Of a stretch of 64,000 bases of DNA, positions 48,406 to 60,862 are shown one piece after another. How positions within the stretch are numbered: the first letter of the stretch is position 1; each line of letters opens with the position of its first letter. The position numbers were made by a program, and so were the translations under genes. Below the pieces are notes generated by a model, which worked only from the letters and a program-made list of their open reading frames with translations, had not been told where the DNA came from and searched no databases. This DNA is from Mesostigma viride (lineage: Eukaryota > Streptophyta > Mesostigmatophyceae > Mesostigmatales > Mesostigmataceae), in contig RPFO01000213.1 of the NCBI GenBank assembly GCA_009746045.1, forward strand, positions 1,306,078 to 1,370,077, given 5' to 3'.

Positions 48406-51400
48406 TGGATGGCATTTATGTATTTAATGATGAGGATTCAGGCTCCCATGGTGTCATCATGGCTTGTCTACCTACATGGTTGGCATTTATGTAACCTGAA
48501 TCCTCTCATTAAAAAAATGAAGAGGATTCAGGCTCCATTGGTGTCATCATGGCTGGCCTACGTACATGGATGTCAAGGAATAGTAAATGATGAGGATTCA
48601 GGCTCCCATGGTGTCATCATGGCTTGTCTACGTACATGGTTGGCATTTATGTAATTAATGAGGAGGATTCAGGCTCCCATGGTGTCTCCATGGCTGGCCT
48701 ACGTACATGGATGGCATTTATGTATTTAATGATGAGGATTCAGGCTCCCATGGTGTCATCATGGCCCGTCTACGTACATGGATGGCATTTATGTAACCTG
48801 AATCCTCTCATTAAGAAAATGAAGAGGATTCAGGCTCCCATGGTGTCTCCATGGCCCGTCTACGTACATGAATGGCAAGTATGTAATTAATGATGAGGAT
48901 TCAGGCTCCCATGGTGTCATCATGGCCCGTCTACGTACATGGATGGCATTTATGTAATTAATGATGAGGATTCAGGCTCCCATGGTGTCATCATGGCCCG
49001 TCTACGTACATGGATGTCAAGGAATAGTAAATGATGAGGATTCAGGCTCCCATGGTGTCTCCATGGCCCGTCTACGTACATGAATGGCAAGTATGTAATT
49101 AATGATGAGGATTCAGGCTCCCATGGTGTCATCATGGCCCGTCTACGTACATGGATGGCATTTATGTAATTAATGATGAGGATTCAGGCTCCCATGGTGT
49201 CATCATGGCCCGTCTACGTACATGGATGTCAAGGAATAGTAAATGATGAGGATTCAGGCTCCCATGGTGTCTCCATGGCCCGTCTACGTACATGAATGGC
49301 AAGTATGTAATTAATGATGAGGATTCAGGCTCCCATGGTGTCATCATGGCCCGTCTACGTACATGGATGTCAAAGAAAAAAAAATGATGAGGATTCAGGC
49401 TCCCATGGTGTCATCATGGCTGGCCTACGTACATGGATGTCTCATAAAAAAAATGATGAGGATTCAGGCTCCCATGGTGTCATCATGGCCCGTCTACGTA
49501 CATGGTTGGCATTTTGTAATTAATGATGAGGATTCAGGCTCCCATGGTGTCATCATGGCTGGCCTACGTACATGGATGTTTCATAAAAAAAATGATGAGG
49601 ATTCAGGCTCCCATGGTGTCATCATGGCCCGTCTACGTACATGGTTGGCATTTATGTAATTAATGAAGAGGATTCAGGCTCCCATGGTGTCATCATGGCC
49701 CGTCTACGTACATGGATGTCAAAGAAAAAAAAATGATGAGGATTCAGGCTCCCATGGTGTCATCATGGCTGGCCTACGTACATGGATGTCTCATAAAAAA
49801 AATGATGAGGATTCAGGCTCCCATGGTGTCATCATGGCCCGTCTACGTACATGGTTGGCATTTTTGTAATTAATGATGAGGATTCAGGCTCCCATGGTGT
49901 CATCATGGCTGGCCTACGTACATGGATGTTTCATAAAAAAAATGATGAGGATTCAGGCTCCCATGGTGTCATCATGGCCCGTCTACGTACATGGTTGGCA
50001 TTTATGTAATTAATGAAGAGGATTCAGGCTCCCATGGTGTCATCATGGCCCGTCTACGTACATGGATGTCAAGGAATAGTAAATGATGAGGATTCAGGCT
50101 CCCATGGTGTCATCATGGCTTGTCTACGTACATGGTTGGCATTTATGTAATTAACGAGGAGGATTCAGGCTCCATTGGTGTCATCATGGCTGGCCTACGT
50201 ACATGGATGTCAAGGAATAGTAAATGATGAGGATTCAGGCTCCCATGGTGTCATCATGGCTTGTCTACGTACATGGTTGGCATTTATGTAATTAATGAGG
50301 AGGATTCAGGCTCCCATGGTGTCTCCATGGCTGGCCTACGTACATGGATGGCATTTATGTATTTAATGATGAGGATTCAGGCTCCCATGGTGTCATCATG
50401 GCTTGTCTACCTACATGGTTGGCATTTATGTAACCTGAATCCTCTCATTAAAAAAATGAAGAGGATTCAGGCTCCCATGGTGTCTCCATGGCTGGCCTAC
50501 GTACATGGATGTCAAGGAATAGTAAATGATGAGGATTCAGGCTCCCATGGTGTCATCATGGCCCGTGTACGTACATGGATGGCATGTATGTAATTAATGA
50601 GGAGGATTCAGGCTCCCATGGTGTCATCATGGCCTGTCTACGTACATGGATGTCAAAGAAAAAGAAATGATGAGGATTCAGGCTCCCATGGTGTCATCAT
50701 GGCTGGCCTACGTACATGGATGTCTCATAAAATAAATGATGAGGATTCAGGCTCCCATGGTGTCATCATGGCTTGTCTACCTACATTGTTGGCATGTATG
50801 TAATTAATGATGAGGATTCAGGCTCCCATGGTGTCATCATGGCCCGTCTACGTACATGGATGTCAAAGAAAAAAAAATGACGAGGATTCAGGCTCCCATG
50901 GTGTCATCATGGCCCGTGTACGTACATGGATGGCATTTATGTAATTAATGATGAGGATTCAGGCTCCCATGGTGTCATCATGGCTTGTCTACGTACATGA
51001 ATGGCATTTATGTAATTAATGAGGAGGATTCAGGCTCCCATGGTGTCTCATGGCTGGCCTACGTACATGGATGTCAAGGAATAGTAAATGATGAGGATTC
51101 AGGCTCCCATGGTGTCATCATGGCCCGTGTACGTACATGGATGGCATGTATGTAATTAATGATGAGGATTCAGGCTCCCATGGTGTCATCATGGCTGGCC
51201 TACGTACATGGATGTCATAAAATAAATGATGAGGATTCAGGCTCCCATGGTGTCATCATGGCTGTCTACGTACATGTTGGCATGTATGTAATTAATGATG
51301 AGGATTCAGGCTCCCATGGTGTCATCATGGCCCGTCTACGTACATGGATGTCAAAGAAAAAAAATGATGAGGATTCAGGCTCCCATGGTGTCATCATGGC

Positions 51401-53105
51401 CCGTGTACGTACATGGATGGCATTTATGTAATTAATGATGAGGATTCAGGCTCCCATGGTGTCATCATGGCTGTCTACGTACATGGATGGCATTTATGTA
51501 ATTAATGATGAGGATTCAGGCTCCCATGGTGTCATCATGGCTGGCCTACGTACATGGATGTCAAGTATAGTAAATAATGAGGATTCAGGCTCCCATGGTG
51601 TCATCATGGCCCGTCTACGTACATGGATGGCATTTATGTAGTTAATGATGAGGATTCAGGCTCCCATGGTGTCATCATGGCCCGTCTACGTACATGGATG
51701 TCAAGGAATAGTAAATGATGAGGATTCAGGCTCCCATGGTGTCATCATGGCCCGTGTACGTACATGGATGGCATGTATGTAATTAATGATGAGGATTCAG
51801 GCTCCCATGGTGTCATCATGGCTGTCTACGTACATGGATGGCATTTATGTAATTAATGATGAGGATTCAGGCTCCCATGGTGTCATCATGGCCCGTGTAC
51901 GTACATGGATGGCATTTTGTATATAATGATGAGGATTCAGGCTCCCATGGTGTCATCATGGCCCGTCTACGTACATGGATGGCATTTATGTAATTAATGA
52001 TGAGGATTCAGGCTCCCATGGTGTCATCATGGCTGTCTACGTACATGGTTGGCATTTATGTAATTAATGATGAGGATTCAGGCTCCCATGGTGTCATCAT
52101 GGCTGGCCTACGTACATGGATGTCAAGAATAGTAAATGATGAGGATTCAGGCTCCCATGGTGTCATCATGGCCCGTCTACGTACATGATGGCATTTATGT
52201 AATTAATGATGAGGATTCAGGCTCCCATGGTGTCATCATGGCCCGTCTACGTACATGGATGTCAAAGAAAAAAAAATGATGAGGATTCAGGCTCCCATGG
52301 TGTCATCATGGCCCGTCTACGTACATGGATGTCAAGGAATAGTAAATGATGAGGATTCAGGCTCCCATGGTGTCAGATGTCATGGCCTGTCTACGTACAT
52401 GGATGGCATGTATGTAATTAATGATGAGGATTCAGGCTCCATTGGTGTCATCATGGCTGGCCTACGTATGTACATGGATGTCAAAGAAAAAAAAATGATG
52501 AGGATTCAGGCTCCCATGGTGTCATCATGGCCCGTCTACGTACATGGATGTCAAGGAATAGTAAATGATGAGGATTCAGGCTCCCATGGTGTCATCATGG
52601 CCTGTCTACGTACATGGATGGCATGTATGTATTTAATGATGAGGATTCAGGCTCCCATGGTGTCATCATGGCTGGCCTACGTACATGGATGTCTCAGAAA
52701 AAAAATGATGAGGATTCAGGCTCCCATGGTGTCATCATGGCTGGCCTACGTACATGGATGTCAAAGAAAAAAAAATGATCAGGATTCAGGCTCCCGTGGT
52801 GTCATTATGGCCCGTCTACGTGTTGTTGGCATGTATGAAATTAATGATGAGGATTCAGGCTCCCACAGTGTCATCATGGCTGGCCTACGTACATGGTTGG
52901 CATTTATGTAATTAATGATGAGGATTCAGGCTCCCATGGTGTCATCATTGCCCGTGTATGTACATGGTTGGCATTTATGTAATTAATGATGAGGATTCAG
53001 GCTCCATTGGTGTCATCATGGCCCGTCTACGTACATGGGTGGCATTTATGTATTTAATGATGAGGATTCAGGCTCCCATGGGGTCATCATGGCTTGTCTA
53101 CGTAC
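48406..53105. repeat. ~71-bp tandem array, right foldback arm (inverted)
   Basis: Same unit as the left arm in reverse (ATGAGGATTCAGGCTCCCAT, GGTGTCATCATGG), about 65 copies, with 1-base indels more frequent in 51-52.4 kb. Confidence 0.9.
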
Positions 53106-53379
53106 ATGGAGTCATATTGATTCATGGAACAATGAGATACCATTCTTAATTGAAAATTGTTCTTGATACTTTCACATGCATGCCCGGAATCGTGAATTTG
53201 TGCGGGTTTCCATGATGACAATCCTCATTGAATTCTTGAGCACACAATATTGAGCAATTTAGGGGCACTTCGGCAATGTTGACCATTTTCATTCATGATA
53301 AAATTAACATTTAATGCAATAAATACATATTCCACTCATTTTAATAAACCATGCAAAAACTTTACAAGCACGCTCAAGC

Positions 53380-53870
53380 TAGGGGTGGGCTGGCATGCAC
53401 GCGTGGGTGTGGGGGTGGGCTGGCATGCATGCGTGGGTGTGGGGGGGGCTAGCCTGCATGCGTGGGTGTGTGGGGGGGCTGGCATGCATGCGTGGGTGTG
53501 TGTGGGGGCTAGCATGCATGCGTGGGTGTGGGGGGGGCTGGCATGCATGCGTGGGTGTGTATGGGGGCTGGCATGCATGCGTGGGTGTGTGTGGGGGGCT
53601 AGCATGCATGCGTGGGTGTGTGGGGGGGCTGTCATGCATGCGTGGGTGTGGGGGGGGCTGGCATGAATGCGTGGGTGTGGGGGGGGCTAGCATGCATGCG
53701 TGGGTGTGGGGGTGGGCTAGCATGCATGCGTGGGTGTGAGTGTGGGCTAGCATGCATGCGTGGGTGTGGGGGGGGCTAGCATGCATGCGTGGGTGTGGGG
53801 GGGCTAGCATGCATGCGTGGGTGTGGGGGTGGGCTAGCATGCATGCGTGGGTGTGGGGGGGGCTAGCACG
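53380..53870. repeat. ~30-bp GCATGCATGC array, right arm
   Basis: About 16 copies of GCATGCATGCGTGGGTGTG with a G-rich spacer of variable length. Self-complementary GCATGCATGC cores. Confidence 0.9.
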
Positions 53871-55063
53871 CCCCACCCCTCCATCGGCACAGCCAGCCTT
53901 GTGAGTCTACCCTCAACAACAAGGCTGGTAGGACGACACGCCTGAGCAGCATATGTCATGCCTATCTCAGGCTAATAATGTGTGATTTTGTGCCAACAAC
54001 CAAGTTGTTCCACCCAACAACACATTATAAACCCGCTTCCAAAATGCCCAACAAGCCGGACACGTGGAGGACCACACACGCAGTATATAAAGAGAAAATA
54101 AGCTGACTTTTTATCCAGCCAACCTGTGGCTAGCTGCTCTGGTTACCATGACAAATGCTAACATTTACTCAGTGGGAAAGGTGATCATGAAGAGACCATT
54201 GGAACAGCCTACCTGACGCATGTGCCACCAAAGCATTGTGTCCCGCAAAATGCACACTGCCTCCTTTCTAACAAGCACGAGCCGCTCTCTTTAGGAGACA
54301 GGTGCCAGCTCGTCAGTGTCTGGGGAAAATGATATTGCCGCTGCTTAGGAAGACCGCGTGAATTTCCTCGAACACAACTGTCTATAAAGCAAAAGAAATT
54401 TCAGAGAAGCATGGAAATAAAAGCATTACACCTTCCCGACAGGTTGCGGGCCACGCGCTGCAGAAAGCCAGCCACGTCACAGACGAACTAGCTAAAAGAC
54501 ACCCAGGAATCCAGCGATGCAGCGCCAGGAACCGCAACTTTCTGGCTGCATCTGGCCGGAAAAAAGGCAAAAAGCTTAGGCTCAACGAGCTAAGAAAGCA
54601 GGAAAACGCTAGCTTAAGACGTTTAACACAAGAACGTACCATAACGGGCATTTATTCGTGCCCAGGCGCACAAGAAAGTCCACCCTTTCATGGAGTGGTT
54701 GGGCAGTACGCATCGCGCAGGGCTAATGTTATCTTACCGCAAAATGACGGGAAAGGTAAAGATAGCAGCGGGAATTTTTACGGCTTTAGAAACATCATTA
54801 AACTAGCTTTCCTTACGACCATCAAAACTGGTAACAATCGACAATCAACCCGGCAGGCATCCATTATACTTTATTCATCCCGACAGAAATTCAGGCCGGA
54901 CCCCCCCTGCCGATGGCAAAGAAAAAAAGCCCGCGACATTATAGATCGCAACCATCCCGCCATAAATTAGAATCACTAACTAATTTTCTCCAACAATCGA
55001 GCATTTTTTCTGCTTTCCGCGTGCCAGATTTGTCACGTTTCGTCTAAAGGCAGTCACCGCCAT

Positions 55064-56160
55064 TAAATCAGCCGACATAGCTTTTGGGCCTCAATTTGCA
55101 CCGAAATTTGGTCCGTACCGTCCAGCTCAGTCGGATTATGTATGTGGATCGGCCGTGTTGGTTGCATACGCAGGTATATTAATTCTTGCATTCGCCCCGG
55201 ACCTTCCCCAGGACAGGTCAGGTTATAACAATAATTCTTGCATTCGCCCCCGCCCTTTCCTATGGCCTGGTCAGGTTTGGGCGCGACGCCACTAGCGCGG
55301 CGCCCGCGAAAGAGTGGCCAGGCTCGAGCACGTTTTCTGGATCCCAAGCACCGGATTGGACACTGTCCGAGGACTGGACAGGAATTGGCTGACCAATCGG
55401 ATGCTTGCTCGTCGTCTCCAAAAACATATATAAAGAGCCAAATTGCGCGAACTACGCAATGATCCTTTAAGCAGCGTTACTCTGCCGAAATGTCAACCTA
55501 GACCGGTCAAGTGACGCCGAGGTGTTCACCGATAGTTCAGGTCAGCCACAGCGCGCCTTCGAATCTAGGCACGGTCGCATTTTTTTTTAGGAAATGTAGA
55601 ATTGTTGTCGACCAGCTACCAACGCCCGACCGGACCCATAAAACGGAAACATCAAGGCGATGTGATGGTGTAGGTGTGTCTCATTTATTAATACACAGCG
55701 TCGTGAATATAATATATAATAATATTATATAATATACTATAATAAAATATAATTTAAATTTTATGTTAATTTTAATGTTATTTCATATAACATAATATAA
55801 TATAATAATATATATAATATAATATAATATTATATAAAATAGTAAATAAAAAATTAAATGTAAAAGAAAAATATCTACCTTATTGCTGTTTAATGTTCCT
55901 TTCCAGTTCAGCATAAGTACACTCTTGAGTGTGTGCAATGTTTGGTTATACGCCATTGTCTTAAAATAGCTACCAATGTAAACCTCCGTCCTAACCACAT
56001 TTGGATACAATAAAGACATTGATGCCTGACACATACCATTCATTGCTTGAAATACCATGCATATTTTGTGTCAATGTTCTGCAGACCACAGCTTCAAGTG
56101 GGCATACTTCGCTTTCCTCAATATAATGGCGACATGGCATTTGGTGAAAGTGGTGAGTGC
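55064..56160. other. no gene; AT-rich stretch
   Basis: Between the foldback and the dyad array. 55,190-55,260 has a short duplication (ATTCTTGCATTCGCCCC twice). 55,700-55,870 is nearly pure A/T with TATAATAT repeats. No frame is supported. Confidence 0.5.
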
Positions 56161-56166
56161 CATTAA

Positions 56167-56717
56167 GTTGCGCCGGCCGTCGTTATCCATGATGAACTGA
56201 ATGGGTTTCGTGCAAATCAAGTTTTTTGTTTTGGTGTTCCAGTTGCGCCGGCCGGCGTTTCCAATGGTATCTTGCGCGCACTTGCAAAAGCTTGCACGCT
56301 TATCAACATTTTGTGTTGGTAAACATTTTATCACCTCTGGGATTTCCGCCTTCACTACCTGAGTTGCTTCTTTGTGGTTTTCAAATGCAACCGAGTTACG
56401 CCGGCCGTCGTTACTCATGACAAATTGTAGGGGTTTTGTGCAAATCACTTTTGTATGGTTTACATGCATCCAGTTGCGCCGGCCGGCGTTTCCAATGGTA
56501 TCTTGCAGTTGCGCAATCAGGCCCGATTACCAAAATTGTGTTTGTACATCTTTTTTACACCTGAAGGATTTCTGCCCGCATATCCTGAGTTGCTTCTTAA
56601 TGGTTTTTAATTGCGCCCGAGTTACGCCGGCCGTCGTTATTAATGACAAACTGTATGTGTTTCATAAAATCACTTTTGTATGGTTTACATGCATCCAGTT
56701 GCGCCGGCCGGCGTTAT
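56167..56717 (+). repeat. six-copy dyad array upstream of the transposase
   Basis: Three ~228-bp units, each with two dyads: GTTRCGCCGGCCGTCGTTAY (56,167; 56,395; 56,621) and GTTGCGCCGGCCGGCGTTTC (56,242; 56,473; the last, 56,698, ends TTATT). All read on the plus strand, the sense of the transposase gene. The array ends ~85 bp before an acceptor (CATCCTCAG, 56,800), so it is probably a leader intron or promoter region. Confidence 0.85.
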
Positions 56718-56861
56718 TAATGACGCTTGTCGTTCTTGTTTGATGCCCATCGTTTTCGTCGTGTCTTTAATGGTGATTATTTATCATTACTCATCCTCAG
56801 GGCTTTCGGTGCCGCGGGATTAAGAGGCGAAAAAAATCAGCTGCCGTCTGACCAAAGTCTG

Positions 56862-59800
56862 ATGGCGCAATCGGGGCGGGGGGCCGTTTCCGACGGTTCG
56901 CGTCCCTTGTCCAAGGACGACCGGGAGCCTGCACTTTGCGGTCCCTGGAGCGACAAGTACATCGAGAACAAGGGGTACAAAATTGCCAATGACATCTTTC
57001 CTATCATGGCGGAACACGTGAAAGCAAACAACCACAGGACGCCAGAGATGAGCGCGGAGGTTCTGTCTTGCGCAGCTTCAAGACTAAATGCCATGGTGGC
57101 GGAGAGCAACGGCATTAAGAAGAGGAAGAACTGTGACGACGGGCTTCCTGAAAGTTGGGCGGAATCTCTTCGGGATACCATCAAGAAGGCTTTTGGCGAC
57201 TTGGGAACATCTGAGAAGGATCGTGGGCTTAGGTGGGCCTTGTGTGGACTTGTTACGAAGGCAATGGAGGGCGTCCCGGACAGGATTGTGGAGCGCGCGT
57301 TCGGGATTGACAGGCGCTTTGTCGCAACTGTTCGGGGTCACAGGGATGGAATGGAAGAAGGGGAGGACGACCTTTTGCTGAGTGCGCCAGAGAGGAGAGG
57401 AGGAAAAACGAGCTTCCGACGGAAGTCATTGCCCTGATACAAGCGTGCTGGAGGGATGATAACTTGACGCGGGCGTCTCCGAACATGAAGGATGTTCATT
57501 GTGAATGGACAAGAAAGGATTACAAACATACACTAGCGTTTTCGGAGGGTGCGCGCTACTATACTGTCTCCAAGTCGAAGATTTACGAAGTGTTCATTTC
57601 CCGCCATCCGGAGTTGAAGCCACCGCGGCGGATGGACAGTAGGGAGGGGGGGGGGGGAGGGAGAGGAGGGTGTGAGGGGGGGAAATCAGGTGATTTTGGA
57701 GACGGAGGCAGGGATGTCAATGCTACGCACGAATCAGAAGAGCACAGTTCATGTGGGATACACTACTTTTTGCAAGCATATGCCCGCATGCGTCAAGGGG
57801 CGGTGGAAAATGCGGAACTTGTGCGCATGCCAGCACCACACTACCATGCAGTCCATGGTTGGGGGGTTGGCCAAATTTCGTGCAACTTTTCATGCCAGAT
57901 GCGAGTGCGGACCTGAATGCCACGCGTGCGATCATGGTAGCCAGCTCGACGTGGGGTCGTCCGTGCCCACATGTTCCATTTTCAAAGCCACTCACACGAC
58001 AGAGTGGGTGAACAAGTTTACTTGTGAGGTGGAGGGGATGAGGGAGGGGGGAGGTTCGAGGTCGTCTGTGGGGTCGTCGCGGCCGCAGGTTCAGCCTTTT
58101 CAGGGCGAACTTGAGGATCTGCCCATGCATGGGAGGGTGCTGGACGACGAGGAAGGGGTGCCCGATCATGACCTGGGCGAGGAGTTGGGGGTTTGCTCGA
58201 TCCGGCGTAAGGCTTGTGTGTTGGGCACTTGCCTGGCTCCCAAGTGTGGAATTCGGAACTTCATGTTATGCGAACGGGAGGAGGCTTCCAACCACCTGAT
58301 TTCATGGACCAGATACGAGATGCAGGATGTGCCGCCGGGTGCGGTTCTTGGGCCAGAGGTAATTTTTAGTGGAGTGGTTGCGCCCCAAGGCGTTTCTTTT
58401 GCAATGTTTCCTGAGGTTCTTGGGCCAGAGGTAATTTTTAGTGGAGTGGTTGCGCCCCAAGGCGTTTCTTTTTCAATTTTTCCTGAGGTCCTGTCTTTTT
58501 TCTTTCTACAGGTCATTGGTGGGTCGAAGTTGATGTCTTTTCTGTATGTGCACACTGCGCATATGCAGGACGACTGTGACGAGATCGCAAAGGCTGGTGG
58601 GCAGCGATTGACGCAAGTCGACGTCAAGTCCACACCAACGGAGCTAAAGGAGGCAATTGTGGACAAGTGGCCGGACTTCATCCAGCATTGCTTCAACGCG
58701 TGGTGGCAAGCGGACGCCTCCAAGGAATGTCTCTCAAGGATGCGGGTGGGGGACCTTGTATGCCACACAGATTACGCCGAGAACTACCAGTCTTACACCT
58801 ATCACAATCTCCAAGCACAGTATTGGCATCCAGTCACATTCGTCCTTATGCCCTGGATCGTGCGCTACTTGGATCCAGCGTCGGGAAAGGTCGTGAGAAG
58901 GGAGTTTCACTTCATCGGACAGGGCGGAATGAAAAGGGACGGGCGGGCCCTCCGTTTTGCTATCCTCAAAATCCTGGCGACACTACGGTCAGAAGGGGTA
59001 GAGGTGAAGCGCTTCATTGGGTGGTCGGACAATTGCTCCATGCAGTTCAAGTCAAGGAATGTGATCGCGGAAGTGGCCCGGCTGCTGACGGAGGATCCGC
59101 ACCTGGAGTCATTTGAGTGGAATTACTTTGGGGAGCAGCACGGAAAGGGGGAGGTGGATGGAGCTGGTGGGACTGTGAAGTGCATGTTGAGGAGGTGGCA
59201 CATCAGGGAAGAGAACCAGGACAAACAGACGGCCGCCCAGTTGGTGGAGAATCTGGCGTCGGGGGCGGTGGGCGGGACCACAACGACCAGGCGTAACTTC
59301 TTCGAGTTCCCCGAGGTAATTAAGTGTACAGTCCTCGTTCAGGGAATAGTTACGCCGGCCGTCGTTTCTAGGGCGTTCTTGGAGTCCTGGCGATCAGGAG
59401 TGCTTAATAAAACACAACTAGCTCGATGGTCTCGTAACTTCAACTTTCCCTTGTGCAAATCTTGTCTTCGACGCGCAGGTGCTTCCTTACAGCCCAGGGC
59501 GCGGCGAAATCAAAGGAGTGAAGAAGGCGCACTGGTGGCGCATGGACAAGTCGAATGTGACGCGCTTAATGCTGCGCCAGTATTCCTGCTATTGTGGCGG
59601 TGCGTGCGCCGAGGAAAGGTGGTGGGATTGTCGAAAGGAGTGGACCGACATGGACGGCTGGAATGTGGGAGGTGCTCGGATGAAGCTCCACAAACTGGGG
59701 GAGCCAGTGCAAAGGAACCCAAACGGACAAGGGGGGCACGCAGGGACGCGACTGAACAGACTACAGGCAGAGAGGACGATGATGGGAAGGAGACTGAAGC

Positions 59801-60210
59801 TGCGAGACATTTTTGCCGTCGAGTCCTACTCTGGTGATGAGTCCCACGATCCAGATCATCCATATTGGCTAGCGGAAGTCTTGCAGGAGCCTTATCAGGT
59901 GGCCGCTACTTTCGTGAGGCGAGTGGCCGACAGAAACGGCAAGGTCGATAGGGAGTTGTTCCGTAAGGGACAATGGGTGGTGGGGGTGCGCTACTGGGAC
60001 AGATTTCCGGGTATGGCGACGATGTTCAAAATGGACGCCGATGCGCAAGCTGAACAGCCAAACTTGGTCAATTGCTACCTGTGCATGGACGCGGGGTTCG
60101 AACACACCATTGTTGTCAACCCAGCTAACAATCGCCAGGCCATCTTGACCATTCCGACAGACGTCGAGAAACGGCTCACGAACTTGGCCAAGAAGAGACC
60201 TGTTGAGTAG
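56862..60210 (+). CDS. DDE-type transposase, Sola-like (inferred), 3 exons
   Basis: Exons 56862-58358, 58512-59315, 59479-60210, both introns GT-AG in phase 0; about 1010 residues, stop TAG. The first exon needs two compensating frame changes, near 57,390 and at a G-run near 57,645. A DNA-binding/zinc-like part has VGYTTFCKHMPACVKGRW, NLCACQHHTT and CECGPECHACDHG. The catalytic region shows CHTDYAENYQ (Asp at 58,770), GWSDNCSMQFKSRN (Asp at 59,028) and FGEQHGKGEVDGAGGTVK (Glu 59,151 or Asp 59,157), giving a D-86-D-41/43-E/D spacing typical of DDE/D transposases. The HGKG-VDG-GGTVK pattern is one I associate with large transposon families found in cnidarians and insects; together with the 4-bp duplication this suggests Sola. 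The C-terminal half contains a Cys cluster (CYCGGACAEE-WWDC). It is the only candidate enzyme for moving the element. Confidence 0.75.
58343..58486 (+). repeat. 72-bp duplication across exon end, donor and dyad
   Basis: Two copies (58,343 and 58,415) of GTTCTTGGGCCAGAG/GTAAT, each followed by GTTGCGCCCCAAGGCGTTTC. Both have the same donor (58,359 and 58,431). Use of the second would add 24 in-frame residues. Confidence 0.85.
59349..59368 (+). promoter_or_regulatory. dyad copy in transposase intron 2
   Basis: GTTACGCCGGCCGTCGTTTC, 33 bp after the donor of intron 59,316-59,478, sense orientation. Confidence 0.65.
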
Positions 60211-60835
60211 GCCAGCTCGCCCGGGCTTGGTTGGACGAGGTGGACAGCCTTGAGAGCACGTGCTTCGTTGTGAGCACTTGCCTTTCAGCCGTGATTTGCA
60301 AACGAGTTCCTTGTCCTGAATTGTAAAGCTCGATTCATGCTCTTTTAAGGAAGTGTATAATATTATCCAGATCATGTATATATTTAGATCTAGACCTGAG
60401 TTCAAATAACATTTCTTAGAGGGCTGAGATGCGCGAGGTCCAGCATACATGTATATATCCATGGAGACATGTTACAAACTCAAATGTTTCATTGTACGTA
60501 CCACTAGCTCGTCGACGGGGGTATCCCATGTAATGTATGATTTATGAATTAATTAATCGCTTAATTGTACAATTTAAATGGATCATGAACTTGTCAAGTG
60601 GCCTAATTTGGTTTATTTGGTTCATCATTTATTGATGTCAATCATTCTTAATTGAATCTCGAGCAATAGCAATCGTGAAGCAGATCCTAATCATGTGATT
60701 CGCATAATGAGAATAGGCAACAAGTGCTACTTTGAGGAATGCGGGGTTGGTCAGGTTATTATAGAGCTAGAGCTACAAACGGCACATATACTGCAAACTT
60801 TGCGCTCCAGGCATGGAATTTCAAAAGTACCAAAA
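60211..60835. other. right subterminal region
   Basis: AT-rich 3' flank of the transposase gene with TGTAA at about 60,320, a candidate poly(A) signal. No gene. Confidence 0.5.
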
Positions 60836-60862
60836 TTGGAGCAGTAGATGTTGGGGACGCCC
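60836..60862 (-). repeat. right terminal inverted repeat of giant element
   Basis: Inverse of 26,690-26,716, followed by AGAT (60,863-60,866). The inverted similarity also includes TCAAAAGTACC a little further in (60,821-60,831). Confidence 0.85.

Larger units (their letters stand above)
43999..55063. mobile_element. 11-kb foldback (long inverted repeat) element
   Basis: The outer arms 43,999-45,340 and 53,345-55,063 are inverse copies of each other (ATGGC...GACTGC...TTTAGACGAAACGTGACA at the very ends). Moving inward on both sides: a ~30-bp array (GCATGCATGC... with ACACCCACGC), then a ~220-bp block like the giant element's left end, then ~71-bp tandem repeats that run in opposite directions and meet at about 48,405. 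The left repeat arm is ~2.8 kb, the right ~4.7 kb. No transposase lies inside; all frames are repeat artefacts. It resembles foldback-type elements and sits wholly inside the giant transposon. Confidence 0.8.

Noticed and set aside
52255-52911. 218-residue frame and similar ones in the ~71-bp array
   Set aside because: Repeat-derived frames (NDEDSGSHGVIMA) that appear in every phase-compatible stretch.
45600-53105. CRISPR-like array
   Set aside because: Units are ~71 bp with no unique spacers, the array reverses direction at its centre and the genome is eukaryotic; it is a tandem repeat in a foldback.
56071-56469. 132-residue minus-strand frame with repeated ICTKPxQF
   Set aside because: Antisense reading of the dyad array; the pattern follows the ~228-bp repeat and not a protein.
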